This document shows positions 1 to 12,400 of a DNA stretch of 64,000 bases, one piece after another. Every line of letters begins with the position of its first letter. The first letter of the stretch is position 1. Below the pieces are notes generated by a model. It was given only the letters and a program-made list of their open reading frames with translations. It did no database searches and was not told where the DNA came from. The stretch spans positions 14,005,001 through 14,069,000 of the forward strand of contig NC_065417.1 in assembly GCF_024362695.1 (NCBI RefSeq), written 5' to 3'. The stretch comes from Pectinophora gossypiella. Lineage: Eukaryota; Arthropoda; Insecta; Lepidoptera; Gelechiidae. The position numbers and the translations under genes were made by a program.

Positions 1-178
1 TGAGGTTAGATTCGTTCCGAAATTTCAAGTCAAACAAAACTTAAAATAATCTGCCGATATTTTTGCAGCTGCATATTCACAAATAAAATAATGATGAAAT
101 GTAGTAATAGATCAAATACGTCATAATGTGTAATATTTTATCTATCTGCTTCTGAAGTTATTTCTTCTTTCTTGGACA

Positions 179-191
179 GAAATAACGCTAA
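179..191. repeat. Target-site duplication of RE-1 copy 1 (left)
   Basis: GAAATAACGCTAA, repeated exactly at 608-620. Confidence 0.88.
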
Positions 192-607
192 TTTTTTTTT
201 TTTTTTTTTTGGTTTGGTTTTCCCCGAAGGGTAAGGCAAAGGGAACTATGCCCATACAGCCATGTCTGACGTATTTTTTTTCTTGATGATTAATGAAATG
301 GTGAAAGGTGATGAATGATGATGATGAAACCTAAGCCCCCACCCTCGGAGTAGACTCCTACTCCGAACCCCAAACGAATTAACTCAAAAGTCCGCATAAA
401 CTTTTGAGCTATGAAGCGGCTTCCTAGCACGAAGCGAAAATAGGCAGATACACTTTGTTTATTGAATACTCCAATGTAATAACACTCGCGAATGTCTTCC
501 GACTAACTTAATGCGATCATTAACCACAAAACACCACTTCGTATTAATTATTTAGATTATTCAATGAAGAAAGCAACTGTCCCGTTCCCGTTTCCCGCTA
601 AAAAGCC
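192..607 (-). mobile_element. Poly(A)-tailed short retroelement RE-1, copy 1
   Basis: 416-bp unit starting in a T run (+ strand), i.e. a poly(A)-tailed element on the - strand. It is flanked by a perfect 13-bp target duplication, GAAATAACGCTAA, at 179-191 and 608-620. It has no ORF and no tRNA head. Its 5' end (GGCTTTT..GCGGGAAACGGG on the - strand) is the same as in copy 2, so the end is defined rather than truncated at random. Confidence 0.88.
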
Positions 608-763
608 GAAATAACGCTAAGCTCAAAGTTTCTGAACTGATTTAATATGTTGCCAGTTTACAACGTTACCCACAACGTCGGTGGATGCGGTTACGTTATT
701 GATGTATGATACAAAAGCAAGTTTTTTTTCTTAAAAGTATATAATAGTTTAATTACTTATTAC

Positions 764-937
764 AGATCATGATTTTGAGTTGATATCAAGTGGAATTTTC
801 CATTTCAAAAGTATAAAATTGAAAATAATTCAAAAAAATTACCAAAAACATGAATTTTGCGACGGAAAAATCCACTTAACATCAACTCAGGATCATGAAT
901 CATCTCTTAAAGTTTTCGTTACGATGTCATTAACAAG
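764..937. mobile_element. Foldback MITE FB-1, truncated copy
   Basis: Shares both arms with the FB-1 copies at 16344-16572, 16607-16830 and 59876-60098 (arm landmarks ATGATT..GAGTTGATATCAAGTGG and ACGATGTCA). The left terminus is missing. Confidence 0.6.
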
Positions 938-1109
938 TATTTACGTCTCTGTATTTACAAGTAGTTCATAACAACACAAAACTAAAAATGCTAATGAACT
1001 TTAATGTGTTGAAACATGAGGTCCGTGTTGATCTATGCATGAAACCCATATGTAGTTCATTCGTGGTATTGCGGCATTCAAGTCCAGAGATTGCTGTGGA
1101 AAGAAAAAA

Positions 1110-2895
1110 GACATATATTTATTTATTTATTTATTTATTTATTTATACTTATATCTAATAGTACAACCACATCACCATTACAGGCAAGCCCAATGCGATG
1201 ATGGAAAAACAAGGTACCTTTAAGAAGCCAAATAAACATTCATACAAAATTAACAAAAATGAATAAAAACTATATGACAGAAAATAACAACTTTACAAAC
1301 AATATCAATAAAAAAACATATACCATTAACTATTATTAAAAATTATTTAAAGTAGAATTAAGATAAATCAAAGTGGTACGGTCTAAAATCTTAATAACAG
1401 CAGTAATTCCACCATTTTAATTATATGCATATTACTACATATCACGTGTTAGGCCATCCCATTACTATTAAATAACAAAACTGACAACTAAGAATTATTA
1501 ACAACAATAACAATAAATTAACAATCAAATATTATGTCAATGAATCTAGATATCTTAATGTTGTGGCTGTGAATTTCGACAACGGACAATGCAATAGGTC
1601 AATATGTTTGGAAACTCCATTAAGGATTCGAAGCGCTGTGGTCAGAGGGGCATGTTTGAGAATATTCGTCCTGCACACTGGTAAAGCAAACATGTCATCG
1701 CGTGGACCTTTTCTCAATCTCGTATATGGAACTATGAGATTTATGCCTGCTAAAACATTTGGATTATTCAATTCTCCAATGAAAATTTTGTAAACATAAG
1801 TAGCTAAAGCCAGGTTCCTTCTCACCTCCAATGAGTAGTAGCCGACCATTCCCCGAACAAATTGACTCGGATACATTAAGGGGAAGAGGGGATACACACC
1901 ATATAGTTTGTAATATAGAGCCCTTAGAAATTTGTTTTGCATTTTCTCAAGCATGAGTTTATATTTTTCTTCATTGGGGTTCCATATAATAGAGCTACTT
2001 TCAAGGCGGCTTCTAACCAGCGCATCGTACAAACATTTAACTGCCGTAACATTACCAAAGTCCTTAGTTTGCCTGAGTACGAATCCTAAATTCCGAAATG
2101 CTTTTTTACAAATGTCTGTGATATGCGTACTGAAAGATAGATCCTGTGTCAATGTCAACCCTAAATCACGAACTGAGCTTACTCTCTTCAGACTCGTTCC
2201 GTTCATGGTATAATTGTAGTGTTTGGGATGTGTCGCTCGTGTGCATGTCATCACGCTACATTTAGAGATGTTAAAGTAAAGTTTGTTTGCTTTACTCCAC
2301 TCAACTACTTCGTTAATATCTCTTTGCAGCCTGTCACAGTCTTCCGTGCTATTTATTGTCATAAAGAGTTTTAAGTCATCTGCAAACATCAAACACCTCG
2401 AACCCTCCAAAACATCGGGCAAGTCATTTATCATAAGCAAAAATTCCAATGGCCCAAGATTACTACCTTGGCTCACACCTGACAAAGTTTTAAAACTCTC
2501 TGACACGTGCCCAAAGTAATCGACGTACTGTTTCCGGTCTGATAGGTAACTGGAAAAAAAGGACAGTAGAGCAGGCGTAAAACCGGCTATAGCTAATTTA
2601 TGTAAAAGAATATCATTATCAACTGTATCAAACGCCTTTCTAAAATCAAAATAAGCTATGTCTACCTGCCCTCCTACTCTAGCATCCAAGGCAGACGTTG
2701 CTTCCTGCATGAAACACATGTGATTTGTGTGCGTACCACGCCCCGGCCGAAACCCATGCTGAGAGTCAGACAGTGTAGAACTTAATTGTGAATATATTGA
2801 AGCATGCAAAATGGATTCGAATATCTTAGCAAATGTGGAGAGTATGGCAACCGGCCTGTAACACGAAACTTCAGTACTAGTATGTATAGTGACTA
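1110..2895 (-). mobile_element. 5'-truncated LINE with reverse transcriptase domain
   Basis: The - strand is open from about 2895 to 1532 and encodes a non-LTR reverse transcriptase: YRPVAIL (start of the finger region), HGFRPGRGT, FDFRKAFDTV, GVSQGSNLGP, and the catalytic FADD in LMFADDLKLF. The C-terminal part runs to a stop at 1532. A 3' UTR follows and ends in a (TTTA)n tail at 1117-1146 (AAAT on the element strand). The 5' part (endonuclease) is missing, which is usual for LINE copies. The frame is intact over 425 codons after its first Met, so the insertion is fairly young. Clade: Jockey/CR1-like by motif, not resolved. Confidence 0.88.
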
Positions 2896-3097
2896 GATTT
2901 GAAAAAAGTAGGCTGCATTGATGGTTTGAATATTGTAGAAAAATTTTATAAGGAATTATTAGTGAAATGGAGAATCACGATGTTTTGCTCGTTATCGTTA
3001 GCCAAATGTTTATAAATAAATATTTCTGAGGAAATTAAAATATTAGCTGGTCACATTCTAACTGTCAAAGTCACAAAACGTCATTATTCGTCCAACC
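2896..3097 (+). promoter_or_regulatory. Likely promoter / 5' UTR region of snz
   Basis: 200 bp between the LINE and the snz start, AT-rich, no TATA box recognised. An in-frame stop at 3059-3061 sets the limit for the start codon. The transcript start cannot be read. Confidence 0.35.
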
Positions 3098-3438
3098 ATG
3101 ACTGAAAGATGTCAAATGAAGTTTATAGAGAAATTTGATAATCAAAATAATATTATTTACGTTGGAATATTCGTTGGATCGTTAGCTGTCCTCTATTTTT
3201 ATAGGTACACCAACTTATATTTTTGATTTATGCGTGCCCTTTTGTGCAGAAACGCCGCTAACCCAGTTTTGGTTTTCGCAGATTTCACTTTGTTACTGTC
3301 GTGTTTAGCTACGTGCTGGGATGTGTGGCTTGTTACTACGGATTAAATTCCCGCATTTTGCTCAATTATGTGGAGCAGTTGAAGTGCCGTGTGTTGAAAA
3401 GCCTGCCGAAACAAGAGATTAAAGTGGAGGCTGTCAGA
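3098..3438 (+). CDS. snz: snz exons 1-2: N-terminal membrane anchor
   Basis: Residues 1-88. Exon 1 (3098-3204) encodes a short polar N-terminus and a hydrophobic run ending in LAVLYFY. After a 77-bp intron, exon 2 (3282-3438) encodes a second hydrophobic run (FVTVVFSYVLGCVACYYG) and a basic stretch leading to the PXA domain. Two closely spaced helices form the hairpin ER anchor typical of the SNX13/25 subfamily. Met7 is a possible alternative start. Confidence 0.88.
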
Positions 3439-6400
3439 GTGAGTTGACGCCTTGTTTTGTATGATAAAGAGCGCATTTGTTTGTCTCAACGGTCGTTCAC
3501 GCTTATTTATGTAATTTATTTCTTTAGAAGTCAATGAGCGAGTCAATTTATAGTCTTTATCAAATAATTACCATACTGTTGCAAATATGTGATTTCAAGC
3601 CATTATTTTATAAACAGTTCAGTTCAAGGCAAAGGAAAATGATTCATCTTTTGTAGCATGGTTGTTGTATGTTTTTACTGTTTCAGGGTTGTGAGACATG
3701 TGGCTCCAAGGAATGCAACAGGCATGACAGTGGTATCACCACAGACCCCTGGGTGGGGTTGCAAATACACAAACAGTTGGATTTGGCCATAGAAGATGTA
3801 AGTAGAGAAACATCTATTGAAACAAACCTTTATTGATTATTTTTCTAGAATGTTTTATAACTCTACTTCAGAATAATTGTGTAGGTTGTAGGTACCTACT
3901 TATATAGTTTTGCATAATAAATATTTGGAAATTTTGAGTAGATACTGACTGCTGAGAACATTGTCAGTATTTATATTATTTTTATTATAATATACTACAA
4001 ACATACCTACTTCAAGAAATCTTATACTGTTAACTACCTACTTTGTTTATGTATGTAAATCAATTAGTTAGCAGATAACTAAGTTGTTATTGATAATTTG
4101 GTTAACAAATTATTGTTTGCTGTTTTCTTAATTCATGTTAAGCTTATCTCTTGTTTGTGTTATTTTATGTAAACTTGTTTTTTCGTTTCTTTAAGTGAGT
4201 TCCTTTGTAGATTTTTCCCTTTTAAACATGCAATTTTATATATATATATATATATATATTTTATTTTATTATTTTATGCATGCCAGTTCAGAGTAGATTG
4301 ATACTAAACCCTTTCTAAGGATTTCTCCATTTTGATCAATGTACATTCTTCTAGGTCTACCTATGCTAGCATAGGACTAGTCCTACCAACACCCAACTCC
4401 TTTCATAATCCTATTATCAAATCAAATATACTTTATTGCACACAACATACAAAACAAATTTACACAAATGGATGATAGATACAATACAATCTGGTGGCCT
4501 TATTGCTAAGCAGCAATAAGGCCTTCCGCTCTATGATCTAAGCTCATAACTATATCTCAATTATATAAGATAGATAGATAAAATACTTTATTGAGCACAA
4601 TGGACACAAAATACAGATATAAGGACAGCATATACAGAAAAGCACAACAGGCGGCCTTATTGCTCATGCAGCAATAAGCCTTTATTACTGATTTTTTTTT
4701 TTCGCATAACATAACTATAGTTTCCATAAATATTAAAGTATCATAGTAGTTTATTTTCTATTTTCTTACATGCCAGTTTGCCCTTTGACAAAGGCCTCCC
4801 CAAGAGTGCACCACAATTCCTGATCCAATGCCATTCTATCTCAATTACCCACACCTCAACAAGCATTCTGTTAGTCCAGCATGATAAGTGGTTAGCCGTA
4901 CCTCCATCTATGTGTAATAGTTGCACCAACTGTCTTAGTGGAAAGCAACTTACAAAAATCTAATTAATAATTTTTTTTTTCAGTTCTACAATACAATATT
5001 GGAGCAGTTTATAAATTCGTGGTACAGCAAGATTACTCTGCAGCCATTTTTTATTGATGAACTGCGACACCAACTGAGATATGCATCAGCATGTCTTCTG
5101 CAAAGAGCTATTAAGGTAACACATATTATATAGGGCAGATTATTACAAAATGTTTGAGGTTTACATGGTATTATCATAGTAGCAAAGAAAGTGGGTAGAC
5201 AGATACGTTTGCCATTAGAAAATTATAGATCTACCTACTCCACTCCAATTTCATCAGTCATCCCATCAAATATCGGGAGTCATATATTCCTAAATTTAAA
5301 GCGGTAAGAACCCAGTTATGTGTTTACATTTAAATTATTATAAAGTAATACTATATATCGCTATATCGCCGCCTTATAGTGAAAGCCATGTAAGCGCTTT
5401 TTTGAAAAATCCTTTAATGTGATTGTCTTGAACGAAACCTTTCTTTCAATTAATTTCAATCTGGGTCAAAATTGAGAGCACAATTTTTTTACCTAGTTTG
5501 AAACTAGCGTGATATGTATGTTTGTGCCGCGTTAATTATTTAAGGTAATCGGGAAAATCGACCTTTTTACCTAAATGACCAGTCAAGCTGGCTAGTCTGT
5601 CCGGCTTTAATTTGACGACCTGGCAACCCTAGTCTTACCGCTTTATTCCGTACAAAAAACAAGTTTATTGAGAAATGAAATGCCCTAATCTCTAGCGTTT
5701 CCGAACTGTCCATAGTTGGTCTTGAAAATCATCTATACTGTCAATAGTATTGATTCTAAACTACTGACTATTGCAAGACATTGTCGCCAACATACGAAAG
5801 TTTTAACTGGATATTTGCAAAAGATCAAAGATTCTAGATAGATGACTGTGGAAGAAGTAAGAGGAATTCCATAGTCTCTGCTTATCCCGGTCAGAAATAG
5901 GCGGGAGTTTATGTATGTATGTGTGGTAATGATATTGTCTTCCTGTGTTCGAACTTTCGAAGAACCACCCACTATGTATTTTTTTTTACTGACAACACTT
6001 TTTGCCCCCAGATAAACTACTCGCGCTTTATAACAGAGCGCCTGTTACCATGCGCGTTGCGTCACTACACGGTGTGCGCAGAGCGACCCGACGCGGCGCT
6101 ACTGGACTCCAAGCTCGCTGTCCACCCTGCAGCGGCCAGCCGGCACGCAGAGCTGCGCTACCTGCGAGCCATCACCAACGCTATCATGCCATATCTGCTC
6201 AAGAACAATGAGCTTGAGAACTCGTGAGTATATCCGTTTTTAAAGGATGTCCTAACACCCTGTATATGTACCATTGCTAGGCACAGGCCTCCCCGCAATC
6301 AACTAATTGGCTCGTGTACTGGGTTCGGTAGGTAGGTAGGTTAGGTATATTATGCGGTCTCCGAAGCACAGTCTGGAGAAGCAGATCATCGTTGGGCAAG

Positions 6401-9400
6401 TGGATGGCAAACGTGCGCGAGGAAGGGCGCCTACGAGGTGGTCTGACATCGCGAAGAAGACGGTGGGCGGCAGCATACAGAGGGCGGTCCACGCAGCATA
6501 TAGCCGTACCGAGTGGAAAACCATAACCTGTGGTCGCGATCCTCAGCAGTGAGGGAACGACGAAGAAGAAGAAGAGACTAGGTTCAAAATAAATGATGAA
6601 ATTCTGATTACTAAATAAAGACAGATCTAAAACGAAACTAATGATGTCACATAGTGTTCTTGCTTAAAGCTAATATGTAAAAATATAATAAATAAATAAA
6701 GTAAAATTAAATTCATACCGACAAACAAACCCCGCTTCACCTTAGTATTATATAAATAATCCATTTAAATTAAAAGTAAAAAATATTTTTTGTCTATGGC
6801 AATTCTGTGACAAGCTCTCGTAAATAAAACAACGCAACGTGATAACAAGTGGTTTAATTTCCGAAATACACTGTAATTCGTGCAAGAAACACCATCAACC
6901 CAACACGTTTTATTTAACGTTTAGTAAAATAAAAAGTAACTGATTTGACGAGTTGGAAACTAGCCTATTTATATTTTTTGCAATAAAGTGTATCCAAGTG
7001 TGAGGGTGCGTGTGTGTGTGACTGGATAAAGCGAAAGCGGTGTATCAAAATCGTAGTAGTGTTGCCCGATAATCGACTGTACTCTATATACACACACACA
7101 GTCGATTATCGATTAATAGCCGATTATTTACTAAGTTCCTAAATAATATAAATATCGATGTGCCTATCGATTATAATCTAATAATTGATAGATATAATCG
7201 ATTATATCGATTGTAAAATAATTGTAATAATGGATTAATGGGCAAGAATAAGCAACTTTCGCAAAGGCCGGTCATAGGATGGGGTCACCCAAAAAAAAAA
7301 AAAAGTTTTCATCTCGAGCTCCTCTGGGTTCGGAAGCCGTTGGTCCCGGCTGCATTAGCAGTCGTTAATAACCACCAATCCGCACTGGGCCCGCGTAGTG
7401 ATTCAAGGCCCGATCTCCCTATCCATCCATAGGGAAGGCCCGTGCCCCAGCAGTGGGGACGTTAATGGGCTGGTGATGATGGGCAAGAATACATCGTAGT
7501 CGCGGGAGACATTTATGAAACAAATAAAAGAGAAGGTGCAGGTCGTGTCGTATCAGGTAAAGGTTTTGGCGGGAAGAAGAGAGGAATGACGATTACTCCA
7601 CCGACAAAAGCGCAGCAGAATAAAGAGAGAGAGAACGGGAGATAGCGTGTGCTTATGTATGTGTAAAGTGTGTATTGTATTTGTTTGTAAGCCTGCTTCT
7701 ATGCTGTTCTGGGAGCAAATAAAAAAACATAGAAAACGTTGAGCTGCTTGTCTTCCCGGGCATGTCGTAAAAACCGACAGAGGGATTGTGTCCTCTAACA
7801 TGATGGACTAATGTTATGGGCGACAGGCTGATCCCTTATCACCATAAGGTTCATCATATCCAGCTAACGACATCGTATCAACAGTGGCTGCAAGTTGTTT
7901 TTGATTACTTGTGGCTCTGCCCACCCCATTAGGGATTACGGGCGTGAGTTTATGTATGTATGTATGTATGTGTAAGCCTTTAACTAAATCCTTCCTTCAC
8001 AGAGTATTCCGCGTGCTTATAAGGGAGATATTCTCGGGCTGGGTGCTCCTATCGCTGACAGACGTGTTGGCAGACCCCTACATACTGAACACGCTCATAG
8101 TGCTCGCTACGGGGGACGAGACCATGGCGCAGCTACCAGCCTCGCCCAATTATACGGTGAGTCCAAGATATGCTGGAACATACAACAAACTCTAGCCATG
8201 CCCAGTTTATGCTGGCTTCACGCGTCGAACTGTCGAAAGATCAATTTACACTGGCTATTATTATTATTTGAAAGTGGTGAGGGCCGGACCGAATGCAGCC
8301 CGCGAGGTCACTGCGACCTTGACAGATCTATTGTGACCTTAAATCCCTACATTTAAATATCCTCCTCTAGACCGATCCGTTCGAATAGATCCAACGTCTT
8401 TTTGGGAGAAAGCTCCATGACTTCCTGGGGGTCCATTATGTGGCCCCCAAGTGTACGGCTTCTACTATGTATGAGAGCCTCACAGCTGCATAGCAGATGT
8501 AGTGGCGTCTCATCTTCCCCTAAGCAGAATCTGCATAGAGGAGACTCGGTCAGCTCCATTCTGTGTAGGTGCTTATTGAGTCTACAATGCCCCGTGAGGG
8601 CCCGTATCAACAACCTAACCTGCCCCCTAGTGAGAGTAAGGATTTTTGATGATAATTTCTTAGAAAAAGGTCTAATCAGCTGCTTTGAATGTTTTAGGCC
8701 AACTGAGTGTACACTGGCTAGTGTACAAAGGACGAAGTTGGCTCGACAATTATAGATCTATCGCGTTGGTCTAACAAATAGCTCGATGACGTAAGGGTAC
8801 TTCATCTTGCGATGGATGTACCTTTGACTACCCTAATTGGGATATAGTCGGAATGTGTTCCTCTAGTTATTAAATAACTTGTAATGTACCCTCATTGATT
8901 TAAAAGATGTGTTGCTGTTGCAGTTTCTTGTCATTTCTTCTCCTCAGCCATAACACCTTGCGAAATGACGTAAATTCAAAAATGTTACATTTACCTTCAA
9001 CAAGTTTATCCATGATAATTACGTTGAATAAATGATTCTGAAATGATTCTGATTCTGCGCTTATATTATTTTCTTCTGTCATATGCGTTGTGAGGTGGAT
9101 GACTGACCTCATCAACCCTGGCGTCAGATTATTGAATTACTTACGTAAGGAAATTGTGTTTGGGTCATAAATAATTATCACGTGCTCCCTGATGTGATCT
9201 AACCTGTATTGGGCTGGTTATCCCTTCGCGGGGTGGAAGGTCAGCAAGGCAGTCTATAAAAATTCGGACCTGTGAATCTTCAGGTTAGGTAAGCGGACCC
9301 TGTGTTCTGCCAACCATTGCCCAATGGCTCAAATTTGCTTCCAAACGTTTTTTCGATTCTGCTCCGCACCACCCAAATCCCCTGGTAGTTGCGGCTTCCG

Positions 9401-12400
9401 AGTACATTACTGAAAAGTATCGGCGTCCGAAGGACGTAATATACGATCCCGACGACCCGATTACTCTAGCCATAGAGGCAGCCAATCAGCTCGCGACACC
9501 AAACACTTCAGGACCCCGATACCGACCCCGCCGGCGTGGTCGACGATTTCCCTCATTCAGCGCTTATCGCTATCGACCCACTAGGGTCGATTAATTCTTT
9601 CAAATATTTTTCCTCTCAGACGACGCCCTGAGCCGAGGTTCGCGCCCAACTGGGCACCCTCAGGCCTGTTGTCTTAAACGTTGTACCGGGTGAGAGCCTT
9701 CAGCGCTCCCCATTTGTCCGGCTAAGTAGTTAATGCCATCTGCGGCAAATCTACAATAAGTCACGTCAAAAAAAAAAGGACCCTTGAAAACGGGTTGACG
9801 CTAGGGAGATGACGTAAGAATGTTTATTTAGTTTGTATGATGTCACTAATTATTCCATTGTCTAGGACACCATATATATGTAACAGCAACAGTGTCCATC
9901 CATGTTTAGAACATGACGAGCCTTTGAATAAATTATGAATTTCATCGGTGCTTAGAATTGTAATGACTGCGGATTTTATTTTTAATTTTCATAGCGACGT
10001 GGTTGCTTCGTTTTACTTATACAACACGGCTTTCGTCACTATCCGGATGGCCTGGGTTCGACATCACATCAAAAAAATAATTGTGATCGCTAGTTGGTTA
10101 GGTTACTAATACGAGTAAGGAAATGCTAAAATATCGAGAGTTATTGAGGACAGAAGAGGCAAGATGATTGGACACTGAATAAATCACGACGAATTTATTA
10201 AAAACATCATAGAAGGAAAGCTACGAGGAAAAAGAGGAAGGAAAAGACCAAGAAGAGCTTCATGGAACAGATAAAGAGAAGGTGAACGTCGTGTCTTGAA
10301 AGGAAGTGAAAGAATTGGCCTTTGATAGACAAGAATGGAGAATACTACACCGACAAGAGGGTGGCTCTTAAATTAATAATGATGATGAAGTTGGTTAGTA
10401 CATTACAAGCTGATCATCCGATCATGTGAAATGCTTCGGAAGCTATAGGTTCCCGCTATTATTTACTCATTGTTTTTATTTACAGTAAGAAAAAGAAAGA
10501 AAGAAAGAAAGAAAGTATTTATTATTAGAGGACACCACAGTAACAATACAAACACAGTAGGGGAAAAAAAAATTACACAAAATCACAATTATTAACAAAA
10601 ACGTAAAAGAAACAAATCTCCTATTTTTCTCCTCTGTAGATCACAATTATCGACATACGATTTAAAATATCAATAATATCACTTATACGTACTTAGGAAA
10701 GCACGTGAAGCTGTTGGTCCCGGTTACTACTTACTGATGTAGGTACGTAGTCGTTACATGAGTCATGTCAGGGGCCTTTGGCGGCTTAATAATAACCCTG
10801 ACGCCAGGGTTGATTAGACTGGTAATCCACCACATAACCCACACGATGGAAGAATAAGAATACTAGTTTTAGCAGAGAAAATATAAGTTGTAGTGGTTAA
10901 GTAGTGTAAATTTTTGCTAAGACAAAAGTAACGACATAAGTCAATATAAAATACATTGGTGTTCATATTGTAGATTACAACAAAGAGTTTTAACAAGAAA
11001 TACACTTTTAAATCACTATTGAAGTTATTCTCTTCTTCTTATAGTGTCGATGGCAAACTCAATAGTATCGCCCCAAAACTTGGCAACAAGTATGGCGCTA
11101 TCTGCAGCGCTAATCAGATCCTCCTGCGTGCAGGTGTTCGGGCACGCAGGACACGATGTAAGATGTTCCATCGTTTGGGGAACAGTGCCGCACTCGCACT
11201 TTAAGTCCGAGCCATCCGAGAAACCCCACCTGAACAAATTGTCCTTACTAGTTAGTTATTAAGGTGATGCGTGTCAATCAGCTAGGTAACGCTGCGTCAG
11301 CAGATGGCGTTACTTCTGCATTTTTCGTATTTTTTTCCATTTATTCGTTTAGTGTTGAGTTCTGACCCAGTGAAACGTTAGGTGGCGAAATCTTACATAC
11401 ATTATCTTTAAGTTAAGCTACAATTTTGAAGTATTTACTGCAGATATCATATTAAAACATTGCATCAAAAGTTGGTGTCATTTCAATTTGTGTACAAACA
11501 CGAAGCTGTCACACACACATGCGAACTAGGTTAGCTATTAAAAGAGATGCATAATTTGAAGTCTACTTCTAACTTCTAAATGGCGCATTTGGTAAAGCAG
11601 TCGCCGCCATTCTTAAGTTTCACGGTTCAAACCCAAGTGCATGTTTTAATTGTTTTTATACTTTTTGTATTTTTTTTTACAATTGAATTTGGCGAACCCG
11701 TTTATTTGTTACGGAATTTTCAAAAAGTATCACTTTTACCAGTAATATTATAATTATACAATAATGTACTTTGCACTAAAGTACCTTCCGTAATTTCCGT
11801 ATTTTTTATTTTGTAAAATTCTAACAGGCATTAATCGCATCAGTGAACATGCGGCTAACTAAAAAACTACTGAACGGATTTTCATACGGTTTTCACCAAT
11901 GAGTAGAGTGATTCATGGGCGTGCTTTAGGGTATATAATTTATACAAGTATTTTTTGTTTGTATAAAATGGTTCAAAAATGATGATGAATATCAAACATA
12001 ATTATCGTTACAAATATAGCCGACTTGGAGCTTTCGGCGAAAACGCTGCCTGAGCCCATTGAGATGTAACAAAACAACGTATGGTTGAATTGTTCCATTT
12101 TTGTAGGTCTACCGGAAAGTCCACAATATGTCATAATAATTATATTGTGTATAAAGAATTGTGTATATGTATTGTATGATTTTACAAATAACGATCACAG
12201 TACAGTAATAATAAGGTAGATTTTTCCTAAATTGCGTCGGTTCAAACTTTGACGCATCGCGTTTGAAAGATGTAATAGCGCTTCAGGACGTCCCGCAAGC
12301 ACGGCGCTGATGTCGCAGTATCCGCATATAATTATTATGACTTGTCATTTAGTTCCAATAAAATCCGCAGGACTTCATACGTATGTCAGTGACAGCTGGT

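Noticed and set aside
1563..2519. Three + strand open frames across this interval
   Set aside because: They are antisense shadows of the LINE reverse-transcriptase frame on the - strand.
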